Source of the DNA: Anaerolineae bacterium
GTDB lineage: Bacteria; Chloroflexota; Anaerolineae; Promineifilales; Promineifilaceae
NCBI GenBank assembly: GCA_023382655.1
Contig: JAHDWK010000005.1
Location: 197,801-261,800 of the forward strand
Length of the DNA: 64,000 nt
Direction of reading: 5' to 3'
Positions 1 through 7,886 of the stretch are shown piece by piece. Positions within the stretch are counted from its first letter, which is position 1. Every line of letters starts with the position of its first letter. The notes below the pieces were generated by a model, which worked only from the letters and a program-made list of their open reading frames with translations, did not search any database and was not told the DNA's origin. The translations under genes were made by a program, and so were the position numbers.

Positions 1-280
1 GACCGTTATGCCCGTCATTGGTGGGGTCCTGGCCGTATTGGTTGGCGTTACCGGCGGGTACACAATCGGCTGAATTGTCACAGTTACCGTCGCCATAGCT
101 CGGACCGTTATGCCCGTCATTGGTGGGGTCCTGGCCGTATTGGTTGGCGTTACCGGCCGGTACACAATCAGCAGCGTCGCCACAATTACCATCACCATAG
201 CTCGCCCCGTTGTGCCCCTCATTGGCCGGGTCCTGGCCGTATTGGTTGGCGTTACCGGCCGGTTCACAATTACCATCATT
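1..280 (-). repeat. Tandem 102-bp coding repeat, 2.7 copies visible
   Basis: Copies begin at 1, 103 and 205, and the array continues past the left edge. Read on the minus strand in the frame of the DUF5667 protein, each unit encodes 34 residues rich in Asn, Gly and Asp with two cysteines (GDGNC and ADCVPAGNANQYGQDP motifs). The two left copies are nearly identical and the third is more diverged, which suggests recent expansion from the C-terminal side. The period is a multiple of three, so copy changes keep the frame. Confidence 0.9.
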
Positions 281-1159
281 GCAGGGGCCGGCCTCACGCG
301 GCGCCCCTTCGGGCATATGACCATGTTGCCGTCGGAATAATTGTGGCTCTTGCAGCCCGTTCTCAATCTGTAATCGTAACCGGTTCAACAGGCCATTTGC
401 CTGCTCCAGTGATGCTTCTCCTGCGCCAGACACGTGCTCTTGCGCCTGCGCCAGATCATTTTCCTGGGTGCGAATCCTGTCTCTGGTTTGTACCAGGAAG
501 CCGATCATCGCTTCGTCCGGCATTTGGGCTGCCAGTTGCAAGGCGGCATCAAAATGATTCTCCAGCCTGTTGATGACCACCTCGTCCAGCACTTTTCCGG
601 CCTGGCTCATCGCTACTATTTCCTGCAAGCGTGTTTCAGCCAGGGCCAGGTTGAGCGCTGCCTCAGCGGCGGGGTCAGTCGCCAGGCCCAGCCGTGTGTC
701 TTCCACAGCAAGTTTGACCGGGTACAGGAATGAATCTGGCAGGCTGTCGGCGGATAAAACGGCCGTTCCCCCGGCCGTCCCCAAGAGCAAAACAATCATC
801 AGTGTGACTCTTAAAAGTAAAGTGTTCATGCGTTTAGTCTCCTTTGGGGGCCATATTTGCCCCGAAAATTGAGTTAACCGATTGGTTACCCACTCTTTCA
901 GACGTACTACGGGGCTGGGAGATACGGCCAATCGTGGCAACTGCTCAACCTGGGCCAGAAAGGCGGCTCGTCCGGCGGCTTGCGCTTCCGTTGGGGGCAG
1001 AGTAACCGGCCGGAGGGTCTGCAAAGAAGTGGCTGCCAGCAACAACGGCCGTAGCTCCCCAGCCTGAGCTGGATAATCAGCCAGTATATCTGCCAAAGAC
1101 TCCGCCTTCAGGCGGGCCAGGGCCAGATCAAGCAGATCATTCCATTCTGTTCCGTTCAT
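1..1159 (-). CDS. DUF5667-domain membrane protein, probable anti-sigma partner (partial)
   Basis: The frame is open from an ATG at 1159 to the left edge, 386 codons so far. The start overlaps the sigma-factor stop by four bases (ATGA), so the two are translationally coupled. Residues 1-110 are cytoplasmic-like. A membrane segment follows (LLLRVTLMIVLLLGTAGG, about 113-135), then a DUF5667-type stretch (DSLPDSFLYPVKLAVEDTRL), a helical region, and Asn/Gly-rich 34-residue repeats from about residue 290. An internal in-frame ATG at 829 has a good AAAGGAG site and could give a shorter form. The pairing with an ECF sigma gene suggests a membrane-bound regulator of it; that role is inferred from position, since no zinc anti-sigma motif is visible. 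Confidence 0.75.
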   Translation of the reverse strand, partial: MNGTEWNDLLDLALARLKAESLADILADYPAQAGELRPLLLAATSLQTLRPVTLPPTEAQAAGRAAFLAQVEQLPRLAVSPSPVVRLKEWVTNRLTQFSGQIWPPKETKRMNTLLLRVTLMIVLLLGTAGGTAVLSADSLPDSFLYPVKLAVEDTRLGLATDPAAEAALNLALAETRLQEIVAMSQAGKVLDEVVINRLENHFDAALQLAAQMPDEAMIGFLVQTRDRIRTQENDLAQAQEHVSGAGEASLEQANGLLNRLRLQIENGLQEPQLFRRQHGHMPEGAPREAGPCNDGNCEPAGNANQYGQDPANEGHNGASYGDGNCGDAADCVPAGNANQYGQDPTNDGHNGPSYGDGNCDNSADCVPAGNANQYGQDPTNDGHNG

Positions 1160-1704
1160 GTTGGTTCTCCGGCCGGTATCAGGCAGCGTTGCAAAGCAGC
1201 TAATGCCCGGTGTTGCAAGGATTTCACTGCCCCTACCGGCTTATCCAATATGGCCGCCACCTCAGCGTTAGACAGCCCTTCCAAAAATTTCAGCATAATT
1301 ACCTGCTGTTGATCGTCGGTGAGTTGGTATAGAGCCATTCGCACCTGTTCGACCATCAATGCCTGGTCTGCCTTCTGCTCCAGATTATCTCCGGCGGCCA
1401 CGAGCATGTCATTTAAGGGGGAGTACTGTTCATATTGCTGACGGTGATAGTGATCAATAACCAGATTATGGGCCACCCGGTATAGCCAGGCTCTCAGGTG
1501 TCGTTCCGGGCCGGCGCCAGCTTGAATGGCCTGTAAAAAGCGTTGAAAAACAACGGCCGTTAAGTCTTGAGCCACTTCCACATTACCTGTACGACGATAG
1601 ATATAACGATAAAGGGGCGGGTAGTAATCGTCGTAAATAGCGGCCAGAGCGGTCCGATCAAAAGCCCGCGCCCGCTGTAACCGGTCATCGTCGTTCTCTT
1701 TCAC
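1156..1704 (-). CDS. ECF-type RNA polymerase sigma factor
   Basis: A 182-residue sigma-70 family protein. Region 2 lies at about 18-85 (DDYYPPLYRYIYRRTGN, AWLYRVAHNLVIDHYHR). Region 4 lies at about 120-175, with the helix-turn-helix LEGLSNAEVAAILDKPVGAV. There is no region 1 or 3, as is usual for ECF factors. The start is GTG with a GGGAG site seven bases upstream. The gene ends inside the start codon of the DUF5667 membrane protein, the usual arrangement of a sigma factor with its membrane regulator. The regulon is unknown. Confidence 0.9.
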   Translation of the reverse strand: MKENDDDRLQRARAFDRTALAAIYDDYYPPLYRYIYRRTGNVEVAQDLTAVVFQRFLQAIQAGAGPERHLRAWLYRVAHNLVIDHYHRQQYEQYSPLNDMLVAAGDNLEQKADQALMVEQVRMALYQLTDDQQQVIMLKFLEGLSNAEVAAILDKPVGAVKSLQHRALAALQRCLIPAGEPT

Positions 1705-1883
1705 CGTGTCTCCCTACTAAATAATAAGACGCTGGAAAGCCAGCCAGGATACGGCTGGCGCTAAATCAAGTGTAGAAGAATACCCTCAACCAACCCTGAA
1801 CAAAGGCGAGACATCAGGCGCATATATACGGCCGTGACCCGATTCCACTGGTAGATTTGGCGGCTTAGGGGTAAATTCCCGGT

Positions 1884-2747
1884 ATGAGTAATGAAGTTGA
1901 TGTGGAGGCGGTGGTCACGGCCGTGAAACAATCCGCGAAGTATGGCGATACCAGCGAAGCCACCATCCGTGAACTGGCGGTGGAGGCGGTGCGCCAGCAC
2001 AAAAAGAGCAAACCGGCCATCAAAGCGGTGCGCGCCCGGCTGCATAGTATCATGGCCCCCTACCTGGGCGACCCGGATTATTCGGCCGAAGCCATACGCC
2101 TGGATGCCGCCTTTGCCGCCCCTGACGAAACCGCGATTGGAGCCATTTGCCGGGATTGCCTGTACGCCCACCTCTCCACGCGGGAACGCCTGCCCATCAT
2201 GGCCGAATTTTATGAACGCATTTTTGCCGTCACCGGCCGGCCGCAATCTATCCTGGACATTGCCTGCGGGTTGAATCCGCTGGCGCTGCGGTGGATGGGT
2301 TTGGGGGCAGTGAGCGGCGGACGCAGCGTCCGTGAGCAGTTAGCAGTTAGCAGTGAGCGGTTGAGGTTTTATGCGTATGATATTCACGAGCCGAGGATTG
2401 CTTTTATCAACCATTATTTTCGGTTAGAGGGTTTGCCGGAATTGGCGAAAGTGCAGGATGTGGCCATGGATTTTCCGCAGGAGGGGGCGGATGTGGCCCT
2501 GTTTTTGAAGGAGATGCCACGATTTGAGCGGAACTATGGCGGGCGGGGACGGCCGTTGCTCGAAGCCCTACGCGCTCGATTCCTGGTCATCTCTTACCCC
2601 ACCATCAGCACCCACGGCGGCCGTAACCTGACCAATCGTTACCGGGAGTTCATGTACCAGCTTATCGAGGGGCACAATTGGCCGGTGACGGAGTTGTTGT
2701 TTGCGGGGGAGTTGGTATTTATTGTGGAGAAGAGATTAGGAGATTGA
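1884..2747 (+). CDS. 16S rRNA (guanine-N7) methyltransferase, ArmA/Rmt-like
   Basis: This 287-residue protein matches the layout of the aminoglycoside-resistance 16S rRNA methyltransferases that modify G1405. It has an N-terminal helical rRNA-binding part, then YAHLSTRERLPIMAEFYERI, the SAM motif ILDIACGLNPLALRWMG (about 122-138), the AYDIHEP motif, and ADVALFLKEMPRFER. Acquired family members confer resistance to 4,6-disubstituted deoxystreptamines; here the gene sits in ordinary chromosomal context, so a housekeeping or intrinsic-resistance role is equally possible. Between the SAM motif and AYDIHEP there is an extra stretch of about 19 residues encoded by a repeat element (2308-2364). It precedes rsmE by 39 bases. 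The target base is inferred from family resemblance. Confidence 0.8.
   Translation: MSNEVDVEAVVTAVKQSAKYGDTSEATIRELAVEAVRQHKKSKPAIKAVRARLHSIMAPYLGDPDYSAEAIRLDAAFAAPDETAIGAICRDCLYAHLSTRERLPIMAEFYERIFAVTGRPQSILDIACGLNPLALRWMGLGAVSGGRSVREQLAVSSERLRFYAYDIHEPRIAFINHYFRLEGLPELAKVQDVAMDFPQEGADVALFLKEMPRFERNYGGRGRPLLEALRARFLVISYPTISTHGGRNLTNRYREFMYQLIEGHNWPVTELLFAGELVFIVEKRLGD
2308..2364 (+). repeat. GCAGT/GAGCAGTTAGCAG-family element inside the Rmt-like gene
   Basis: A run of GTGAGC/GCAGTTAGCAGT words carrying the small hairpin GGACGC-A-GCGTCC (2319-2331) interrupts the Rmt-like frame without a stop. It is the same word family as the intergenic elements at 22385, 28118 and 38041. It encodes a Ser/Arg/Val-rich linker between the SAM motif and the next conserved block. 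Confidence 0.75.
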
Positions 2748-2777
2748 GAGATTGGTTTTGCATAATCTCCCAATCTC
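2732..2777. repeat. AATCTC-family palindromic element
   Basis: Left arm GAGATTAGGAGATT at 2732-2745 and right arm AATCTCCCAATCTC at 2764-2777 pair at 13 of 14 positions. It covers the end of the Rmt-like gene and the gap before rsmE. Related elements are at 24179, 26995, 29741 and 33080. There is no U-run after the right arm, so it is not a canonical terminator. Confidence 0.75.
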
Positions 2778-2786
2778 ATCTTTGTT

Positions 2787-3554
2787 ATGCACCACTTCTT
2801 CATCCCACCCCAAAACATTACTGACCGGCAGGTCATCCTGAGCGGGGTGCAGGCACGGCAGGTGGCGCAGGTGCTGCGGCTGCGGCCGGGGGAGCGGCTG
2901 GTGGTGCTGGATAATACGGGCTGGGAATATGAGGTGCGGCTCACGGCCGTAAGCCGCGACCAGGTAATGGGTGATGTGGTGGAAAAGCGCACGGCCGTTG
3001 GTGAACCATCCGTCTACATCACCCTGTACATGGCCTTGCTGAAGCGGGAAAAGTTTGAGTGGGTGCTGCAAAAAGGCACCGAAGTAGGCGTGAGCCGGTT
3101 TGTGCCGGTGATCACGCAGCGCACCCTGGCGCAGGATACGGAAATCAAGCCTGGCAAACAGGAACGCTGGCGGAAAATCCTCACCGAAGCGGCGGAACAA
3201 TGCCGGCGCGGGCGCATCCCGGCGCTGGCAGCGCCCATGAAACTGGCCGACGCGCTGGCGCAGCACGGGGCAGAAATGGCGCTGATTCCCTGGGAGGGGG
3301 CGGATGCGGCATCCGCGACGGCCCGAAGCCGCTTCGGGTTCGCCGTTAGCCTGAAAAGCGCCCTCGGCGATACAATCCCCTCATCTGCTGCCCTCTTCAT
3401 CGGCCCGGAGGGTGGTTTTGCGCCAGAAGAAATTGAACTGGCCATACAGCATCACGTCCAGCCGGTGAGATTGGGAAAACGCATCTTAAGGGCGGAGACG
3501 GCCGCCCTGGTGGCCGCTTCACTTCTATTACACGTGGTTGGAGACTTGGCATAA
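2787..3554 (+). CDS. rsmE: 16S rRNA (uracil(1498)-N(3))-methyltransferase RsmE
   Basis: A 255-residue SPOUT-class methyltransferase that methylates U1498 in helix 44 of 16S rRNA. It begins with MHHFFIPP and an N-terminal PUA-like part (ARQVAQVLRLRPGERLVVLD), then KREKFEWVLQKGTEVGV, EAAEQCRRGRIPAL, and the C-terminal trefoil-knot SAM site FIGPEGGFAPEEIELA and RLGKRILRAETAALVA. Length is normal. Residues about 171-184 (Ala/Ser/Arg-rich) are encoded by two back-to-back hairpins (3300-3338) and look like an inserted surface loop. Confidence 0.93.
   Translation: MHHFFIPPQNITDRQVILSGVQARQVAQVLRLRPGERLVVLDNTGWEYEVRLTAVSRDQVMGDVVEKRTAVGEPSVYITLYMALLKREKFEWVLQKGTEVGVSRFVPVITQRTLAQDTEIKPGKQERWRKILTEAAEQCRRGRIPALAAPMKLADALAQHGAEMALIPWEGADAASATARSRFGFAVSLKSALGDTIPSSAALFIGPEGGFAPEEIELAIQHHVQPVRLGKRILRAETAALVAASLLLHVVGDLA
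3300..3338 (+). repeat. Two tandem hairpins inside rsmE
   Basis: GCGGATG-CGG-CATCCGC (3300-3316) is followed by CCCGAAGC-C-GCTTCGGG (3322-3338). Both are perfect stems, and together they encode an Ala/Ser/Arg stretch in a variable loop of RsmE. This looks like insertion of palindromic DNA in frame. Confidence 0.7.
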
Positions 3555-3639
3555 TAATACAAAGCGACCCTATTGTGGTAACATGGTTCGGCATTACTGA
3601 CTTTTGCTTGCAGTTAGCCTGGGTGAAATGGAGGCTATG

Positions 3640-3867
3640 ATGACCCTGACAATTGATGCTATTTTTGATGGTAAAACTTTTCAACCAACCAAACCGGTTT
3701 CGTTGAAGCCAAACACGCATGTGAAGATTACGATATTGACTGAAGATGCGAAGACTCCGCTCTCTTTTCTTGATGTCGCGCTGTCGCTAAGACTGGATGG
3801 CCCCCCGGACTGGTCTTTGAACCTGGACAAATATCTTTATGGTGAGGTAGAGGAGAATGGATCGTGA
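3640..3867 (+). CDS. Antitoxin, AF2212-like (DUF104) family
   Basis: A 75-residue protein starting MTLTIDAIFDGKTFQPTKPV, typical of DUF104/AF2212-like antitoxins (an N-terminal beta-rich part followed by a toxin-binding tail). It overlaps the PIN-domain gene by 11 bases, the standard antitoxin-toxin order. A GAGG site lies five bases before this ATG; the ATG directly upstream at 3637 is also possible but sits only two bases from that site. The pair should be autoregulated. It lies between rsmE and rsmI with no mobile-element ends visible. Confidence 0.75.
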   Translation: MTLTIDAIFDGKTFQPTKPVSLKPNTHVKITILTEDAKTPLSFLDVALSLRLDGPPDWSLNLDKYLYGEVEENGS

Positions 3868-4273
3868 AATCTTTGTGGATACCGCTTATGCTATAGCACT
3901 TTCTTCACCAAAGGATTTGTTTCACCCGCAGGCTGTACGATTTGCCCAGAAACTAAAGGCTGACAAGATAAAGTTGGTGACGACTCGTACTGTTATGTTG
4001 GAGATAGGGAACGCACTTTCAAAGCGGCAATACCGCCATGCGTCTGTGCAATTGTTGGATGCCTTAGAAGCAGATCCGGATGTTGGTATCGTGCCCTTAA
4101 CGGAAACACTTTTTTCCCAGTCTGTGAATTTATACCGAAACCGGATGGACAAGGAATGGGGATTGGTTGATTGCATCTCATTTGTCGTAATGCAAGAACG
4201 CAGAATCACGGCCGCTTTGACAACAGACCTCCATTTTCAGCAGGCCGGTTTTCAGGTCTTGTTGCGCGAATAA
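3857..4273 (+). CDS. PIN-domain ribonuclease toxin, VapC family
   Basis: This 138-residue PIN-domain protein is a predicted Mg-dependent endoribonuclease toxin. Acidic residues fit the PIN active site: Asp8 in [10 protein letters not shown], Glu50 in [10 protein letters not shown], and Asp in [11 protein letters not shown] near 116, with another Asp in [12 protein letters not shown]. It is preceded by and overlaps its likely antitoxin. The start is ATG within the antitoxin's last codons, preceded by GAGGAG. Its RNA target cannot be read from the sequence. Confidence 0.85.
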   Translation: MDREIFVDTAYAIALSSPKDLFHPQAVRFAQKLKADKIKLVTTRTVMLEIGNALSKRQYRHASVQLLDALEADPDVGIVPLTETLFSQSVNLYRNRMDKEWGLVDCISFVVMQERRITAALTTDLHFQQAGFQVLLRE

Positions 4274-4275
4274 AG

Positions 4276-4947
4276 ATGCTTTACCTGGTAGCGACCCCCA
4301 TTGGCAATCTGGCGGATGTGACGCTGCGGGCGTTGGAGACGCTGCGGGCGGTGGATGTCATTGCCGCCGAGGATACACGCAAGACGAGCATTTTGCTGAA
4401 CCGTTACGACATCAGCAAACCGCAACTGGCGTTCCACGAACACAATGAGGAGCAGGCCGGCCGTAAAATTATGGAACTGCTACTGGCCGGGCAGTCAGTG
4501 GCGGTGGTGTCGGAGGCGGGCACGCCAGGCATTTCCGACCCCGGTTTTTCGATTGTGCGCCGGGCGGTGGAAGCTGGTATAAAGGTGACGGTGATTCCGG
4601 GGGCGACGGCCGTGACCACTGCCGTGGTTCTCTCCGGTTTACCCGCGCACTCCTTTACCTTTCGCGGTTTCCCGCCGCGCAAGCCGGGTAAGCGCAAAAA
4701 TTTCCTGGCAGTAGATGCCAACTCGCCGCATACCCTGGTCTTTTACGAAAGCCCCCACCGGCTGCGCGCCTTTTTGCAGGATGCGCTGGCGGTGTATGGG
4801 GATCGGGAAACGGCTGTGTGCAACGAACTGACCAAACTATATGAGACGATTCATCGTGGCCGGCTCTCCGACCACATCGCCCACTTTGCCCAGGAAGAGC
4901 CAAGAGGGGAGTATGTGGTGGTGATTGCCGGACATGAAGAGAAGTAA
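4276..4947 (+). CDS. rsmI: 16S rRNA (cytidine(1402)-2'-O)-methyltransferase RsmI, short form
   Basis: It begins [20 protein letters not shown], the typical RsmI start, two bases after the VapC stop; the frame is open further upstream but that part overlaps vapC. Conserved blocks are [45 protein letters not shown], and FYESPHRL with a [14 protein letters not shown] end. It adds a 2'-O-methyl to C1402 in the decoding centre. At 223 residues it lacks the C-terminal helical extension that longer members (about 280 residues) have. The stop codon begins the perfect palindrome at 4945-4982. Confidence 0.93.
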   Translation: MLYLVATPIGNLADVTLRALETLRAVDVIAAEDTRKTSILLNRYDISKPQLAFHEHNEEQAGRKIMELLLAGQSVAVVSEAGTPGISDPGFSIVRRAVEAGIKVTVIPGATAVTTAVVLSGLPAHSFTFRGFPPRKPGKRKNFLAVDANSPHTLVFYESPHRLRAFLQDALAVYGDRETAVCNELTKLYETIHRGRLSDHIAHFAQEEPRGEYVVVIAGHEEK

Positions 4948-4982
4948 TTGAGTAATTGCGTAATTACGCAATTACTCAATTA
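4945..4982. repeat. Perfect 38-bp loopless palindrome (TAATTAC family)
   Basis: TAATTGAGTAATTGCGTAA is followed at once by its exact complement, so 4945-4982 reads the same on both strands. It starts at the rsmI stop codon and ends 16 bases before secD. There is no loop and no U-run, so it is a cruciform-forming element or mRNA-end stabiliser more than a classical terminator. Related words occur at 7267, 34262 and 63066. Confidence 0.9.
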
Positions 4983-4998
4983 CCCCAAAGGATAGCTT

Positions 4999-6318
4999 AT
5001 GAAGAAATGGAAAGACTGGTTATGGCTGGCGGTGATCATTGGGTTGACGGCCGTGGCTCTGTGGGTGATTCAAAACCCGGACTATCCCATCCGGCAAGGG
5101 TTGGATTTGCAGGGTGGGCTGCAAGTGCTGTTAGAGGCGGATGTACTGCCCGACCACCAACTGGATCCGCAGCAAATGGACACGGCGCGGCAAATTATTG
5201 ACCAGCGGGTGAATGCATTGGGTGTGGCCGAACCGCTGGTGCAGTTGGAAGGGGAACGGCGCATCCTGGTGGAACTGCCTGGCATTGACAATCCCGAAGA
5301 GGCGTTTGCCCTCATTCAAGAGACGGCGCTGCTGGAATTTATAGATACCGGGACGCAATCGCTGCCGGAAGGATTATGCGTGCGTACTTCGCTGAATGAG
5401 GGGCCGTCACGCTGTGAACTGGATGATGGCATAGCCGTGCCCACCTTCGAGACCATCCTCACCGGCGCGGAACTGCAAGAAGCCCGTACCGAGTTGGGTG
5501 GTTTCAACCAGTATTATGTGGCGTTTACCTTGAAAAATGAGGCCAGGGATTTGTTTGCTAACTACACCCGCGACCACATTGGCCAGTTCTTGACCATTGT
5601 GCTGGACAAGCAGGTTGTTTCCAGCCCACGCATTGAAAGCGCCATTACCGGCGGACAGGGTTCCATAACCGGTCAGTTTACGCCGGAGGAAGCCACGCGG
5701 CTGGCGCTGCAACTGCGGTTTGGCAGTCTGCCGGTGCCGCTGCGCATTGAAAGCACACGGCAGGTGGGGGCAACGCTGGGGCAGCAATCTATAGACGCCA
5801 GTATTCGCGCCGGAGCGGTGGGTGTGGTCATGGTGTTGATTTTTATGTTGGCATATTACCGGCTGCCTGGTTTGCTGGCGGATATAGCCCTGATTGTTTA
5901 TATGCTGCTGAATTTTCTGGTGTTTCAAACATTGCCGGTGACGCTGACGCTGCCGGCCATTACCGGCTTTTTGCTCTCGACGGGCATGGCGGTAGACGCC
6001 AATGTGTTGATCTTTGAGCGCATCAAGGAGGAACTGCGCGGCGGCAGCCGGTTGGACGATGCCATTCACACTGGCTTTAGCAAAGCGTGGGTGTCCATCC
6101 GCGATTCTAACGTGGCCACACTGGTGATTTGCCTGATTTTGTGGGTGTTTGGGCGCAGTTTTGGCGCCAGCGCGGTGCAGGGTTTTGCCATCACGTTGGC
6201 GATTGGGGTAATGATTAGCATGTTTACGGCCGTGGTCATCACCCGCACCCTGGTCAATATGATTATCGGCTGGAATGCCCGCCGTTTACAAAACAAAAAA
6301 TGGTTATTGGGAGCGTAG
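4999..6318 (+). CDS. secD: Protein translocase subunit SecD
   Basis: A 439-residue membrane subunit of the SecDF complex, which uses proton motive force to help complete Sec export. TM1 is near residues 8-24 and is followed by RQGLDLQGGLQVLLEADV. The periplasmic part has QIIDQRVNALGVAEP and ILVELPGI. Near the membrane are FTPEEATRLALQLRFGSLPV and VGATLGQ, then five more TM segments with TGMAVDANVLIFERIKEEL. The start has an AAAGGA site eight bases upstream. secF follows after three bases, so the two are co-transcribed. Confidence 0.97.
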   Translation: MKKWKDWLWLAVIIGLTAVALWVIQNPDYPIRQGLDLQGGLQVLLEADVLPDHQLDPQQMDTARQIIDQRVNALGVAEPLVQLEGERRILVELPGIDNPEEAFALIQETALLEFIDTGTQSLPEGLCVRTSLNEGPSRCELDDGIAVPTFETILTGAELQEARTELGGFNQYYVAFTLKNEARDLFANYTRDHIGQFLTIVLDKQVVSSPRIESAITGGQGSITGQFTPEEATRLALQLRFGSLPVPLRIESTRQVGATLGQQSIDASIRAGAVGVVMVLIFMLAYYRLPGLLADIALIVYMLLNFLVFQTLPVTLTLPAITGFLLSTGMAVDANVLIFERIKEELRGGSRLDDAIHTGFSKAWVSIRDSNVATLVICLILWVFGRSFGASAVQGFAITLAIGVMISMFTAVVITRTLVNMIIGWNARRLQNKKWLLGA

Positions 6319-6321
6319 GCC

Positions 6322-7266
6322 ATGATCGACTTCGATAACTTCGTGCAAAAACGGCGCTATTACTACATTTTTTCGGCGGTGATCATTGGCCTGGGGTTGG
6401 CGGCTATGCTCTATGCCTATATTTCCACCGGCTCTTTCTTGCGGCTGAGTGTGGATTTCCTGGGTGGGACACGCTTTGAGGTGCAGTTTACAACGCAGGT
6501 GACGGAAGACCAGATTCGGGAAGTGTTTGCCGAATTTGGGCAGAGCAATCCGCTGGTGACGGCCATTCGCGGGCAGGGTTTACAGAATGCCTGGCAGGTG
6601 CGCTCGGCGTTTTTGCCGGCCGAGACAGCGCAGGCGGTGGAAGAGGCGCTGAATGACCTGTCACCGCTCATTCCCGGCACGTCACAGGTGACAACGGTCA
6701 GCCCGTCGGTGGGGCGAGAGGTGACGCGGGCAGCTTTTGTAGCCGTATTGGTGTCGGCGTCCATTATCCTGGGCTATATCATGTTTGTCTTCCGCCAGGT
6801 GCCCAACTCTTTCCGGTATGGCGCATGTGCGGTGGTGGCGATGTTCCATGATTTGTTTGTGGTGACGGCGTTTGCGGCGCTGATGGGGGCACTGTTGGGG
6901 TGGGAGATAGATGCGCTGTTTCTGACGGCCGTGCTCACCGTCGTTGGCTTTTCCTTGCAAGATACCATCGTTGTCTTTGACCGCATTCGGGAAAACCTCG
7001 GTTTGCGCCAGAACCGGGGTAGAGAGTTTGAGAGCCTGGTCAACCAATCCATCAGCGAGACGTTTAAGCGCTCGGTCATCACCCAACTCAACGCCATGTT
7101 TGTCATGGTCGCCATTTTGCTCTTTGGCGGCGATTCGGTGAAACCCTTTATCGCCGTGTTGTTTGTGGGCCTGCTCAGCGGCACCTATAGTTCCATTTTC
7201 ATCGCCGCGCCGCTGCTCGTCTCCTGGCAGAAGGGGGAGATTCCCTTGCTGCGGGCGGCGGGGTGA
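6322..7266 (+). CDS. secF: Protein translocase subunit SecF
   Basis: A 314-residue partner of SecD. It has TM1 at about 15-35, the SVDFLGGTRFEVQF motif, a small periplasmic domain, five C-terminal TM segments, and the diagnostic VVGFSLQDTIVVFDRIRENL plus FKRSVITQLNAMF. It starts three bases after the secD stop. Confidence 0.97.
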   Translation: MIDFDNFVQKRRYYYIFSAVIIGLGLAAMLYAYISTGSFLRLSVDFLGGTRFEVQFTTQVTEDQIREVFAEFGQSNPLVTAIRGQGLQNAWQVRSAFLPAETAQAVEEALNDLSPLIPGTSQVTTVSPSVGREVTRAAFVAVLVSASIILGYIMFVFRQVPNSFRYGACAVVAMFHDLFVVTAFAALMGALLGWEIDALFLTAVLTVVGFSLQDTIVVFDRIRENLGLRQNRGREFESLVNQSISETFKRSVITQLNAMFVMVAILLFGGDSVKPFIAVLFVGLLSGTYSSIFIAAPLLVSWQKGEIPLLRAAG

Positions 7267-7330
7267 GGGGGTGAAGGGGTGACAAGGTGACAGGGTGATC
7301 GATTACCCATTTACCCAGTTACCCAATTGC
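7267..7330. repeat. GGTGACA/TTACCCA-family element after secF
   Basis: Runs of GGTGAAGGGGTGACAAGGTGA on the left and of TTACCCA on the right pair imperfectly. The element fills the gap between secF and ogt. The left half resembles the run at 43237-43290 and the right half those at 34262 and 63066, so it looks like a mix of two word families. Confidence 0.65.
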
Positions 7331-7332
7331 CA

Positions 7333-7833
7333 ATGGCCACAATGGAAACAGTTTTCACCATCATGCCCAGCCCGTTGGGGGAATTGTTGCTTGCTCGTCA
7401 TGAGGAGGGGGTGACGTTTGTGGAGTTTCACCCCACTCGGAAAATACCGGAGGTAGGTTGGCGACGGGATGAAGTGGCGTTGGCGGATGTAGTTAGCCAG
7501 CTATCGGCATATTTTGCCGGGGAACGGCGAGAGTTCGACCTGCCACTGGCGCCGCAGGGGACGCCATTTCAACTGCGGGTGTGGGCGGCGCTAGAAACCC
7601 TTCCCTATGGCGAGACGATTTCTTATGGGGAACTGGCACGGCAATTGGGGGACGGGAAGGCAGTGCGCGCGGTGGGGGCGGCCAACGGCCGTAATCCCAT
7701 CGCCATCATCATCCCCTGCCATCGTGTCATTGGCAGCGACGGTTCCCTGATCGGTTACGGCGGGGGTCTGGAGCGGAAAGAAGCGCTGTTGTTGTTGGAG
7801 CGGCACGGCCGCTCACCTCTTATCCAAAAATAA
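7333..7833 (+). CDS. ogt: Methylated-DNA--protein-cysteine S-methyltransferase
   Basis: A 166-residue suicidal DNA-repair alkyltransferase that removes O6-methyl from guanine. The C-terminal domain has GTPFQLRVWAALETLPYGET, the DNA-recognition stretch AVRAVGAANGRNPIAIIIPC, and the acceptor cysteine at about 129 in IIPCHRVIGSDGSLIGYGGG. The N-terminal domain is short, Ogt-like without an Ada regulatory part. The start is uncertain (ATG 7333, ATG 7342 or TTG 7327) because the upstream repeat leaves no clear ribosome site. Confidence 0.93.
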   Translation: MATMETVFTIMPSPLGELLLARHEEGVTFVEFHPTRKIPEVGWRRDEVALADVVSQLSAYFAGERREFDLPLAPQGTPFQLRVWAALETLPYGETISYGELARQLGDGKAVRAVGAANGRNPIAIIIPCHRVIGSDGSLIGYGGGLERKEALLLLERHGRSPLIQK

Positions 7834-7886
7834 ACCCTCTGTGCCTTCGCACCTCTGCGTTAAAAATGACTGCACAAGACAGAGGT

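Noticed and set aside
1-280. Possible CRISPR-like array from regularly spaced repeats
   Set aside because: The 102-bp units are contiguous, have no variable spacers, and are in frame with the DUF5667 protein.
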